Shown here piece by piece: positions 23,001 to 34,258 of a DNA stretch of 64,000 nt. A program made the translations under genes and the position numbers. How positions within the stretch are numbered: position 1 is the first letter of the stretch; each line of letters opens with the position of its first letter. The stretch is from Smittia aterrima. Lineage: Eukaryota; Arthropoda; Insecta; Diptera; Chironomidae. The notes below the pieces were generated by a model. It saw only the letters and a list, made by a program, of their open reading frames with translations. It ran no database searches and had not been told where the DNA came from. Where the stretch lies: positions 13,764,001-13,828,000 of the forward strand of contig CP093831.1 of the NCBI GenBank assembly GCA_033063855.1, written 5' to 3'.

Positions 23001-24988
23001 TGTTGTCTTGTTTCTCATGATATTCCAAGAACTTATTGATCTCGCATTGCACTAGAGCTTAATTTGTATTCCTTACGTCAATTGAACAAATTTGCTCTTG
23101 AAATCGAAATATTTTCCAATCAAAATTCCAGTCGCTAGACGAATTCGAGAAAGCACAATTAAAAGTTATTAGGAAAATACCTGAACGTCGCGTGGGCGCA
23201 TCTCCACACTAAGGAGAGCTATTTTAAACTAAGTATGAAGCTCTTATTCGTTTTCGAGAGTTTTATTTGTTTTGATTCAGATGAAATTTGTTTAGGTTCG
23301 CGAAAGTGCATCATACACAAGTGAAAATATTTAGAAAACTAAAAATACAACTTCGTAATCTAAAAATAGTTCAGTAGAGAGGAAAATTAATTTTGCGGGG
23401 CCGACGGGTTTTCTATTCACGATGCCATCATTTTGATGGCTTTTTCGCGCGGCATTCGCAAATAAACCACGACATGATGAGATTTCTCTTCAAATTTTCA
23501 TTTCACTTGCCGTGAGGTGAGGAAAAGTTTTGTGTTTAGTCTCGAATATGTTTCGCATGTTTATTGATGAGTGAGCGAGAGTTGACAGTGAAGCTCTGCG
23601 TGTTTTCACATCGTTGAAACTTTAAATCTTTAATTCCTTTGTTGTTTTGAAAGCAAATATAATGAGGTGTGTATGATATACTCGGTTTACGTTAAGTTCG
23701 AGAGTTCAAAACTTGTTTATTCTTTGGTGTTAATTGCGCGGCTGTAAACTCAAATACTTTCACTAGAATCTGCTTACAAGATGACAATAATACCCGGCTG
23801 TTCAAACATTTCTCCATCGAGTGCGTTGTGGAGGTGGAATTTTCCAAGATTATTAAGGAAACATCTCACGATAATCTGCGCGTTGATAAAATATTCAAAA
23901 GTTGTTCATAACAAAAATTACTCGTCAGAGAATCGGGGATTTCCGCAACTCAGCGAAAGCCGAGCTCTGTTTCGCGATGCTGTGAGAAAGCGATCCATCC
24001 AAAGAATGCTAATTTTACTGCGAACAACATCATAAATTATGCTAATTAATTTAATTAAAAATGTTATCCGCTGGCTAGAGTGAACTGAATTCTAGCTCGC
24101 TATTTATTATCATGACCATTAAAGGGAGTTTTTGAGTCTTCCGAGTGCGAATGGGCGATGGAAATAAATGATACTTCGACGTGGCGCGAAAAAATTGCGG
24201 AATAACAACCGTGAAGGTTGGAACGAGGAAAACACATTTATCATGAGCAAGCGAGACGCTCTTTCGACGGTCCAATGACTTAATTCATCATCAAGAAGAA
24301 AATCTTTCTTTAGGAAAACTTTGCTTTCTCCCTGGAGACAGAATCCCACGAAGAGGAAATAGAAGAAACTTTCTTAACATTGTTATTTTAATGAAATGCT
24401 TTAATTATTTATATCATGAGAGCGTCTTTTCCTGGAAGTAAATCACTTCGAAGCGTTCTTAAAGCTTTCACATCTTTTTCCATGTAGGAAGCTCCTCATG
24501 GAAATCTTTTGCTGACATTTTGAATTATCCCTCCTCGATTTATTCGCCGTATAATTCAAGCTTCCTCTTCACATTTTCTGTCGGTTTTCTTACCCGCGTA
24601 ATGCGCTAAACGGTTATTCCAAACGTCCCACTTTTTTGCATAAAGAAACCTTTTGCGAAAACAAAAAAAAAGGTTTTTAGGCTTTGATTAAAAAATATTC
24701 TGCGCGACGGTAATCTTTCGAAGGCAACTGCTGTGCTTTTTCTTGGCTCCCTAAGGCTTCAGTAGAGATGAGTGCGAAATATTGCCAAAGGGATTTCTTG
24801 TCTCCAACTCAATTTTCCTTTCAATTCATGAGTGACACCGCAATGAGTTCATGGTCGTCGAGTTTGGATATTCACGTGACATGAGGCGCGAGGTAAATCG
24901 TGAAAACTTCGTAATCGAATTTAGAGTAAGGAAGCCTTTAAAGTGAGATATCGGAAAGACACTTAGAGGCTTTTCATTCAACTTCAAC
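20087..24988. other. Long gene-free region upstream of rdgA
   Basis: About 4.9 kb of AT-rich non-coding DNA between the ionotropic receptor promoter side and the putative alternative rdgA promoter. All open frames here are short, unspliced and without recognisable content. It may carry regulatory elements of either gene; I cannot point to specific ones. Confidence 0.5.
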
Positions 24989-25022
24989 TCAGTCAAAGTT
25001 CCACATTCACTTGTTAAAGATC
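24989..25022 (+). promoter_or_regulatory. Inr + DPE core promoter candidate
   Basis: TCAGTC at 24989-24994 matches the arthropod initiator (A+1 at 24991). AGATC at 25018-25022, exactly +28 to +32, matches the downstream promoter element RGWYV. The predicted 5' UTR is 65 nt, ending at the ATG at 25056. The exact spacing makes chance agreement less likely, but the call rests on short motifs. Confidence 0.55.
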
Positions 25023-25055
25023 GGGAAATCGCTGGTGCTTAAAGATTGCCAAAAA

Positions 25056-25165
25056 ATGGTTGAAGTTGATGTAGTCACGTTTTACGATGATGATTCCCCA
25101 GTAATGGATACTTTAAATGTGCCTGAAAAGCTTGAATCGGATGTAAGCGAGGATGATGAGGGAGG
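25056..25165 (+). CDS. rdgA: Probable alternative first coding exon of rdgA
   Basis: An ATG in good context (aaaaaATGG) opens 36 codons plus two bases ending at a strong donor (GG|gtaagt). The peptide is very acidic (MVEVDVVTFYDDDSP at its start; SEDDEGG at its end). The phase-2 end fits both the exon at 27040 and the C1-domain exon at 39299. It sits 65 nt downstream of an Inr/DPE pair. The assignment to rdgA rests on strand, position and phase compatibility; it could instead belong to an unrecognised gene. It is not part of the inverted duplication. Confidence 0.5.
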
Positions 25166-27039
25166 GTAAGTGCTTCGTCGGACATTGCGCTCCGTTAACA
25201 GAAACAAAGACAACAAATTTTCCGAACAATTTATAAGCAAATCGAGTTTTCTCATCGGCAAAAAACTTCTCGGTGGTCTAATTTGATTAATTGAAGCGAA
25301 ATGGACCTGAACTTTCTCCCTTTAACCAAATTGCGATAAATTCTGAAGAAACTTTCTACGCTAATTCAATTAGTGGTTTCCCATTCGACCGAACAGAAAG
25401 GTTTTCCCTTAGTCCTTTCGTCTAGAGTCGTTGTAGCGCAATAATTCCTGCATTGTTGCAGAAACTTCCATAAATCAGACAAGCAAGCAGAAGTTCATTT
25501 TTCCGGTTCAATGACGATGAACTTTATTCTTCCACAGCTCGTTCGCTCGATGAAAATATTTCTCCTGTTGCTTCTGCCATAAAAAGTCAATGATTGTTCT
25601 CGTGCCTTAATTTAAAAGCTGTGTTGTCCTCAGGGTCTGTTCTATTCTAACATTTTATACGGGATTGCGAAGAGATTGTCGAACAAGCTCATAAAGTTAT
25701 GCAACTTCAAGCGAAATCTCCCATTGCGAAACGGATAAATAAAATTGTTTGGCTTCATAATCTTTACAATCGTAATCAAATTAAAATTGATTGGAGTTGA
25801 ATCAATTGGAGTCTAATTGCTCATGTAATTGACTTCTCGAACTCTGAAAGGGTAGATATGGATGGGACTTCATATGGAATAACAATTTTCCGGAGGAGAG
25901 AATTATAAAAATATTCTTCACATACGAGAAGGAGTTTTATTTAAATTTCCCTCTAATGCGATCATATAAATTTATGCAAACCTTCGTCTTTCATGTCTGT
26001 TAAGTATGTGGAAAATATGTTTTCGGTTTTATTGCTCGGTAGTCGAGGAAGCCTTACGATGTCAAGACATGAAGCACCTGAATATTTCTGTTAGAGGCGT
26101 CGTGTCGGAAACCGTCACGTGCCAGTTTACCTTCGTGAACATCCTTAAGGGGTTTGTTCATGAATTAAGTTGCTTCTTGGAATATATTTTTTGAACTGTA
26201 ATTTAAAGATAAGACTTCGCTAAATCTGATTCTTTACTTTTTCCACGTAATACACGAACAAGCTCCTTCTTGGTAAAACGACTTTGAGCAGCTCCCTAAC
26301 ACCTTCGGGACGCAAATGCCAATAACGGAGAAAACTACGGAAGTAGCAACGAGAAAACAATTTTTTTCCTTTGCTTTTTTAGAATCGAGACACGTGTAAA
26401 GTTTTTCGTCCAAGAAATGTTTTTTAATGTTGCGGAAAACTCCTTCGACGCTGATGACATGTTCGTGTTGTTTGTTGCCTTTTGAAGGGGCGAAGGCCAT
26501 TTCTGCTTCTCGGAAATGAGAAAAGGGTTTACGAGTGATTGCTAGATAACTCAACTGGCCGTTTGAAACCGAGACTTATAAAAATATGCCTCCAAGCTAT
26601 TTCCCACAGCGATGACAGCGGCAAAGGTTCAGAATGATTGAATCCGGTTGCCCAAGATTGTTTACTTTCGATTTTACGACTCATGATAGATTGCGCTTCG
26701 TCAAATTCTGACCAAGCAAAGCATTTTCGGAACTTAATTGGTTTTCTATTTCAAACGCCTTTGCACGTCCTTCGAGATAGAAACTTACAAGACGATGAAA
26801 AGTTATAAAAAGTTTCCTGAACTATCGAGACAAAAAAGCTTGAATTCGATCGATCGAAAATGTCAACAAGCTTTTCCGAGAACAATCTTTCTTCTTATGT
26901 TCCACTCGATATTCTTCGTCACCTTTTGTCATCTCGACTCGTATCGCATTCCTCAAAAGCTTTGAGAAAACAAAAGAGAAAAACTTTTTCTGCCTTCTCG
27001 AGACATTAAATTTCGATTTTCTTTTTCTTCCTCGTATAG
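25166..27039. other. Putative intron of the alternative rdgA transcript
   Basis: Non-coding AT-rich DNA between the putative first exon and the exon at 27040. Its last ~170 bp belong to the inverted repeat. The frame at 26822-27076 on the minus strand is an antisense shadow, present in both repeat copies. Confidence 0.4.
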
Positions 27040-27153
27040 ACTTTTGGAATTGACTCGAGTGGGATGTCGCGTTCATTTCGATATCGAATCAAGCGACGAT
27101 GAAAAGTCGCCGAATCAGTTATCTAAAATTAAGAAATTTCATAATGCGACAAA
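27040..27153 (+). CDS. rdgA: Probable alternative rdgA exon
   Basis: 114 nt, phase 2 to phase 2, between a good acceptor (cttcctcgtatag) and a good donor (gtgagt). It encodes GLLELTRVGCRVHFDIE..., then SSDDEKSPNQLSKIKKFHNA. The frame is open and joins the acidic exon at 25056-25165 in frame. The inverted copy at 57128-57241 has two third-position differences, both synonymous, and intact splice sites. I do not recognise the peptide; attribution to the rdgA N-terminus is by strand and phase. Confidence 0.55.
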
Positions 27154-27525
27154 GTGAGTGAAATTCTTGTTATGCTTGAACTTTTCGTTTTCTTGTTGTT
27201 TGATGTTTCTTCTTCTTTGCTTGACTTATCGATTTTCCGATTGTTTTCCAATCACAAAGGAAAGTGAATTTAATTTAACGTGAAGCGAGTCTTTATAGAA
27301 TTTTCGCTTCGACATTGAAATCTAATTAAAGTTTCAATTGGAGAAATTTCATTAAACACTTGATGTGTTCGTCTTCTTCATCTTCCTTCTGTTGTTGCAT
27401 GATTTTGATGTGTTCGTTCTGTTTCATTCACTAAAAGAAGAGATTTCTCTTCGATCGTGACATCGAAGCATAAAATCAATTTCCTAACGTTTTTGTGATT
27501 TTCTTTTTCTTTTCTCTCGTTTCAG

Positions 27526-27531
27526 GTCCGA
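27526..27531 (+). CDS. rdgA: Candidate 6-nt microexon
   Basis: GTCCGA lies between a strong polypyrimidine acceptor (tttctctcgtttcag) and a perfect donor (gtaagt). It is phase 2 on both sides, so it would add Lys-Ser-Glu at the join to the exon at 39299. The same six bases and both splice sites are unchanged in the inverted copy (56750-56755). Confidence 0.45.
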
Positions 27532-27893
27532 GTAAGTAAACGCACACAGTGCTCTCTCTTTCTACCTTAATTGACCACTTAGCGATGTTGTATGACGAAC
27601 GACGATTGCTGAGAGCGGCAAAGGTAAAGCCAAACATCATAATCGTAAAAGAAAAAGAATGAATTGCTCTATAAAAAGCACGGCACGGGCGATAATGACG
27701 ATAAAAATAGCGATAACAACTTATTTAAACACAATTTAATATCGAATGTTGTTTTACCAACGATAATGTCTCAAACATTAGCCAACGTCCATCGATTGCT
27801 TAACTCCATTTAGAATAATAATTCAACAAACAAATATAATTCTCATTCATGTAATGAACTTTGAACGTGACCGAGATTTGAATCGAAACTTGT

Positions 27894-30800
27894 CAGCAGA
27901 ATATCTCTTGGACAGTCATTGCACGTCAATGAAATTGCTACAAATCAATGCTCATCCGAACAATAAGTGAATTGATCGTAAAGCGTGAGAGAAAGAGAGA
28001 GAGCGAGAATGGCTTGCATCGAGTCAGCCAGAAAGGAAGTCGACAAATTGTGTAAACAAACAAAATAATTTTCAATGCTGCGGAACAAGTTGCCGATAAA
28101 TTGAGAACTCCACACGAAAAAAAATGAAAACACTTCTGTCTGGTGCGAGAAAACAAACATCCGAGATCAGACATGGAATTTCCTCATGTTTTCCGCTCTC
28201 ACTTCGTCATCTGATGTTGAACCTGCGCATGAGCTCTTCAACTTAACGAAAAGAAATGTTTTCGGTTTAATTTTTAACGATGAAACATCAGATTGAGATG
28301 TTACAAGTCTACGGCGCGCGATAGAAATCAGTCGAACGGGAACATTGAGTGTAATCGGTAGTGAAATGAAGAGAGATTGACAACGGTCATGCAGATTGAA
28401 TAAATGTGAAAGAAGTTTTATTCATTGACTCAAGAGGAATTTATTCAAAGATTTTTCTGATGAGCATAAAGTTTTTTTGCTGAATCAATTTTTTCGTAGG
28501 AAGTTCAAGGTTCGTGACGAGCAGTTTCGTGATAGTGAAGCGAGAAAATTAAGATTAAACACCCGATTAATGAGTGAAATGCGATGCTATTTTTGGATTA
28601 TCTTCATGCCGAAAAAAAAATAACAAAGAGTTGAGATCATGTTACGAAAATACTCGGATCTGGTTTCATTCCACGTGACGTCAGATTGAGAAAAGGAATA
28701 ATTTGAATACGAGCAGAATGTGTATTGATAGAAGGAGAAGAAGTCGTCGAGAGGAAAATTAGAATTACAATAATGGAAAATCTGTGTAACAAATTTGCCA
28801 TTCCCATGAATGATGTTTATTATGCCTTGCCGCCAACGATGACGGTTTTGCATTGAAAAGCGAAGGAACTTGATTTGAAAAGAAATTAAATGAAGTGTTT
28901 TGATATGACTTTGAGTCGCTGAATATTGCTCGGAGGAATTGAAAAAAAAAACTTTCTCTCTGATTTCGTAGAGAAAAGTTTTCATTTCGAAAAATAAACA
29001 AGCAGAAAAGTCAAGATATTGAAGAAAAACTCTCTCAGAAATAATATTAAATTCTTTTCGAAGCTCAGTCATTGCTCCGATTTTCCAGGAAAACGAAATC
29101 CATCCACTGATTTTCCAACCCACCGAGCTCGTCTTTTTGACATACAAAGTAAAAGTAAATTCATATTCGTCAAGAAAAAGTTATGAATATTGGAAAAAAG
29201 AATAAAAGAAAATATCGCAGAGAAATTGCAATCAATATTCATGAACAGAACTTTCGAAGGATAGAATCCCCCAAACCAATATTTTTTGATGAAAACTGTT
29301 TATTCATCATCAAGGCTACAAATGTGAATTCGTTCGAGTATTGTTCCAACATAGAATTTCTCGCCGTTCGCTTAACATAAATTTACCTGCATTTGTTCTC
29401 TGAATTATTCATTACCCGTCGTCCCACAATTTTCTGTATCGTACTAATGGAAAGTCATGTTAGTCGTATAAGTTTTTTTTTCCATGAGTAAGTCTTAAAA
29501 GCAAATCAATATTTTTTAGGGAAAGCCCAAGCTCAATTACAAAGCGTGACTAGAAAAACCTGTTGGTGAATTTGTGACTCAGATTACAGAATAAACAAGA
29601 ATTTACTAATTGCCGTCATCGAAAGTAACAAGCTTTTAATGTAATGGGGATATCGAAGGAATTTAACTCTTCAATCGGAATCAAATTGAAATAAGATTTA
29701 AATCATCCCCAATCCCTCGTAAAGCTCTTTCAATTGATTGTGAACTTTCTTTGTTATTTCCGAAGAATACCGAATAATACCTTTGGGCGCAGTTACGTCG
29801 GAACCGAGATGAGGAATGTTCAAAACAGACGCGTCGACCTTCGAGCGATTTGAATTTTTATGATTCGAGGAAATTTAATGAGCTCGCACATGTTTCGAGG
29901 GGAGTCACGAACTTACTGAGCCTCAAGATATTGTTCAGATGAAACAACTGCTCCATTTCTAACAACAACCGCTTCGTGTTTCAGTTCTTAACTCCTCTCA
30001 CCTTGCAATAAGATTTTCCGCGCAATTCAATCTCAATAAATGTGAAATACGCGAAAAACAAGAAAATCCTTCACAAAACGTTTCTTGCTGTTGGCTGCTT
30101 TCTTTTGCGTTTAATTTATTTGAAAAGCTCTCGAATAAAACAAATTTCTGTTCTCTAATTTCAACTTTAATTCTTCAAGCATCGGCGGATAATAAACGCT
30201 GGAAATTCAATTCTTTGCTTCTTGTTCTTCGCGAACGGCTTCAACTTGTAAATAATTAATTTGAGCCCGCTCAGTTAACGTGAAAACTCGAGTTTTCTTT
30301 TGAATTCTATTTTAGCTTCGCTATTTGCAGATCTCAAGAAAAGTGATATAAGACTTGGACAAGTTGTTATATAATTAATGAGCGGAGGGTTTTTTCCCTA
30401 TTGATTTTCAAGACGACGTCGTGGGACGAAGTTAGATCACAAAGGATGAAAAATCTCAGGAAGTTTCTTGTCGACCCTTTTTGCGTTTTCCATTAAAATC
30501 AAATTACAAAAATCTGCAAGAAGCATGGTAAACAACTCACTCACCCTTTCTTCACAACATTTCTGTCTGGGGTCGCGAAGTCATTCAGAAGATTCTTAAA
30601 CGACAAAATCTACGGAAGCTTTCCTATGTTGTTAAAGCTTAGAAAAGGTTTGGAAGTTTTATTTGGTCAATGATCTCTTAGTTAAAAGATACTTAAAGAT
30701 TCTTTAATGACGTTTTGGAACCTTCCTTTTATTTCGACTAATTTGACTGTAATTCGCAGTCACTAAGAGCTTACAAAAGTTACCGTAACTTCAATGAAAC

Positions 30801-33800
30801 ATCCAATTTCCAGTTTATTTTCGTAATTTTCTTTCTACGTCTTCACCGAAACGTAAAAGCAGAATGAAAGAGGCAATGAAACTCCTTCTTCTTGAATTCC
30901 ATTTGCGTTCCTTTTAATTATGACAACACGCTTCTCACTCTGACCTCAAATCCCATCTAGAAGAAGAAGAGCATGTTGAGCCTTTTAATATATTTCTTAT
31001 GTCTTTAATTCCTTTGTTTCGTCTTGCCTACGCAAACAGCTGCCAGCAGCGAACAATAGAATGAAAATTTAATCCTTTCATTGAAAGTGAGCTTAGGTCC
31101 TAATCAGACTGGCGTCAAAAGTCTGATGACACAATGTGATAATTTTAAATAAGTGACAGTAGGACGGAGTGATGGATTTCCTTTTGTTGAAAGTCAGAGC
31201 TCGTGGAGAATTGTTGACGTTAACTCTTCTTCTTATTTGACCTTTAATAAATGCAAGTTGTGAATGGAAAATTTCCATTTTTTTCCACATACGCAAAACG
31301 ATAACTAAGACTTAAGCAAAAGTATCTCACAATTTTCCGTTAAGCTTCACGAGAACATAAATTGAGTTCAATTGATCGTTATCGTATCAACATTCTTGTG
31401 AGGCAGAGCTTTGGTCATTGAGTGTGATGAAGTCCCAGTGAATTTATGATGACGAAGGCTCTAATGGGACACATTTGTCGCAATATAGAAGAACGAACTC
31501 ATTTCCCAAATGGTTTTTCTTGCTTTTCCGACTCTTCCGACTCTTCCTTATCTCATGGTCCAAAAAAGATTTTTTACGGCTTTCTCCTCCCCTGCTGCAT
31601 CATATTTATTTTAATTATAAGGGCTCCATTACCACATGCGAAGAAGAGAGAAAACATTTCGCCAAAGTCGTTTGTTATTTAAGGGTAAATAAATTTCAGT
31701 AACTTTTCCAAGTTCCGCATTAATCTCTTGTAGAGTGAATCATCGGCAGGGAAAACGAAGAATTCTTCGCGAGAGAAAGTATCCTTTCGGTATTTTAACA
31801 AAAAAATCGAGAGTAAGGGGTAAAATCCTGGTTTAAAATCATGAATCAAACGAGATCACGAGATTACCTGTCATTCATAGTCAAGTCAGGTCTCGTTTCA
31901 GGAAATTATAGTGTCTACCTTACTCGTTGTTAAGAGCAACGATTAAAAAATATTTTTAGATTAAATAAGCGAGAGTTTGCTCATCGCATTTTTCGAAATA
32001 AAACCCGTGAGCCTTTTCCGAAAATAGAAGCGAAAACAACTTCAAAGAGTATCATACTTTGTTCTATGTTGAAAGCTGGCAATAGCTCAAATGGCGGAAA
32101 TACGAGCCTCTCATCGCATCATCAATCAAAGGTCAAAGATGAAAACCAAACTTTTAACAAGAAAGTGATGCGTAGATAGAAATCTTCTCAGGTTAAGATG
32201 AAGAGAAGCTTTCGTTATGTGCGCTTTGTTACTCGATGGGAAATGAAAACAAGCGAGTTGATCCACTTAATGTTTATTCATTTCAAGCGTGTAAGAGTTT
32301 TCCCGCAAGAGAGACGAAAAAGCTTTACAACTGAACAGACTTGTAATGAAGAGAAATCCCAGCCACTTCGTCTCGTAAACCATAATTTATCGTCTTAGTT
32401 ATGCAAATTTGAATCCACACAAAAAAAAAGAAAACAGCGTGAAATCCTTTGACTCTCGCTAACGAAGGAGCTCAAAATATCGCTGATATTAAGAAACAGG
32501 AAAAATTTGCCGCACTGGTAAAACCAATTTGACAATAATTATTTGAAAGCGTGCGAGGAAGTTGATTTATTTCCACTTTATTTCCGCCATAAGCTTCACT
32601 GAGCCGACAATGATTTGGAAAATATTGAACCGAACAGTGTGAATCATTCACGACTCGTTCAACAGAAGCTTATTGACGAGTTTTTCATGCTGCGGAAAGT
32701 CTTTTCGGCGATGAAATATTTCCCTCGCTTCGAGCAACAAGAGCACCAATTATCTCGATGATTTATGCAAAAACTTCCGGATAGAAAGCTCGATGTAAGC
32801 TTATGCAATTTATCATCTGTTAACCTCTTATAGGACTCGGAAGAATAATCATTTTTTCTCGCGATAGGAAGCTTTAGAAATCAAAAGGAATATCCTATCG
32901 TGCGTCGACCTCATTATCGATCTCAATTTCTTGCCCGAAGCAACCTCAATTAGACGGAAGAAAAGTTTCTTTCTGTCAAGAAATTTTCCGCATAGAAAGT
33001 TTCAACAAAAAAGCTTCCGATGAAAGAAAGACAAACTCATCGTCTTTTATTGAGCTTTTTGCGATGAACTCTAAGCAATTTGATTTTGCTTTAGCAACGT
33101 CAACAAAGCCTGACTCTACTGCAAATAAGTAAAACGCCTTCAAAGCAAAAGAACTCAGCCTACTAGACAACTTGTTATCGATCGAGACTTTTTTTTTTTG
33201 ATGTACCAAGCTTGTTAATAATTAATTAGCCGCAAAACTCGGCAATTAATTCTATTTTTATCCATGAAAGAGAATGCTTGCAAGCGACGTAGAATTATTT
33301 TCTAATCTCATCAGAGTTTGGTTGCTAACATGTCATCACACCATTTACGAGCTAACCCTAAGAAATATTGTACGCTGAGATTTATTATCGCGCCAGACTT
33401 CGACATGTGCCAGTCTGCGAACTTTAACATTTTACTTCAAAAGAAAATATATTTCTTCCGTATAAAGTCAGTACAAAGGCGTACACATCAATCGCTCATA
33501 AGGGAAATTATTTTCAATTTGATATATTCGCCATGTCGTAAATGTTCGTCATGGTTTCTTTATGATTTTCAAAATTCGACTACTCGTAAACGACGTTGTT
33601 TACAACGTCGTGGCTTGAGATTGTTGATGTACCTATTCAACTGTAAAAATATCACATTGTTGGATACCTTCATGTGAGTTTATTGCTGTTGACGGCACGT
33701 TCTTCAGTTATTGATTGAAGTTCGATTGCGCATAAAAACGTTTTGCTTTTGAGAAGGGTTCAATGGAAGTTTTGTTGAGTTACCTTGCGAAATACTTCTC

Positions 33801-34207
33801 GTTCGTCGAGCCTAGATTTTTCTATTTCGGGTGAAGCCTAAAGCAGCTTCAAAGCTGCTCATTCATGCCTATAGCATTCTCAAGACCTGAGATCGCCCAC
33901 TTCACAATCGCATTCCTTGTTTATGCTTCGAAAAAAGAATTTTTTAATTTTCCTGAGCTCTAAAGATCCATTCGTACATGAAACATTCAATTTAGAGCAG
34001 CATTTCACTCGCCTCGGGTCGCCTCGTAATAAGAAGCAACGCGAATCAATGATTTTCATCTTTTCTTCTTTCTTCCGACAACGTTCAAAATGAAGGAGAT
34101 AACAAATACTCAATTATTTAATTCACGTTACAATGGATAAGCCAAGGAGAAGCGCACTTGTGTAGCGAGGTCTCGGGACAACAACACAACGCCCAGCTCG
34201 AGGCGCA
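27894..34207. other. Gene-poor region upstream of the main rdgA first exon
   Basis: About 6.3 kb without a supportable gene. Part of it (29703-30070) is repeated in inverted, diverged form at 54600-54960. The open frames, including 28587-29147 (-) and 33318-33677 (+), have no recognisable domain. A short near-perfect hairpin lies at 33590-33611. Probably intronic for the alternative rdgA transcript and promoter-containing for the main one. Confidence 0.45.
29703..30070 (+). repeat. Inverted repeat block A2 (copy 1)
   Basis: Matches the reverse complement of about 54600-54960 with moderate divergence, including small indels. Recognisable shared stretches include gacgcgtcgaccttcgagcg, ctcgcacatgtttcgagg and ggagtcacgaacttactgag. 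It is collinear with arm A, implying that the inverted duplication originally spanned at least 26.9-30 kb. Confidence 0.7.
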
Positions 34208-34258
34208 ATGAACATCGACTTGCGCACCAGACGAACGACATTTCAAACTGGTGCATAG
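34208..34258 (+). other. In-frame 16-codon upstream ORF abutting the rdgA ATG
   Basis: ATG at 34208 opens MNIDLRTRRTTFQTGA and ends at TAG 34256-34258, directly followed by the main ATG at 34259 in the same frame. As I recall it, Drosophila RDGA begins with a short N-terminus ending TGAEMKMQNSLEVPK; here TGA-stop-MKTQSSLEVPK occupies the same place. The stop therefore seems to replace a Glu codon (GAG to TAG). Confidence 0.55.

Larger units (their letters stand above)
26865..27893 (+). repeat. Inverted repeat arm A (copy 1)
   Basis: About 1.03 kb that recurs in reverse complement at 56393-57443 with very few differences. Spot comparison of 26930-27160 shows only a handful of substitutions. 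The arm contains the 114-nt exon, the 6-nt microexon and flanking introns. Similarity stops abruptly near 27893, after gaatcgaaa. The two arms are separated by about 28.5 kb that contains the whole rdgA core. Confidence 0.9.

Noticed and set aside
26822..27076. Lysine/arginine-rich minus-strand ORF repeated at 57205-57468
   Set aside because: Both are antisense shadows across the inverted repeat, over the exon and its polypyrimidine tract; similarity between them reflects DNA duplication, not a protein family.
33318..33677. 119-codon ORF suspected as transposon fragment
   Set aside because: Could not match it to reverse transcriptase, transposase or another motif; low-complexity translation.
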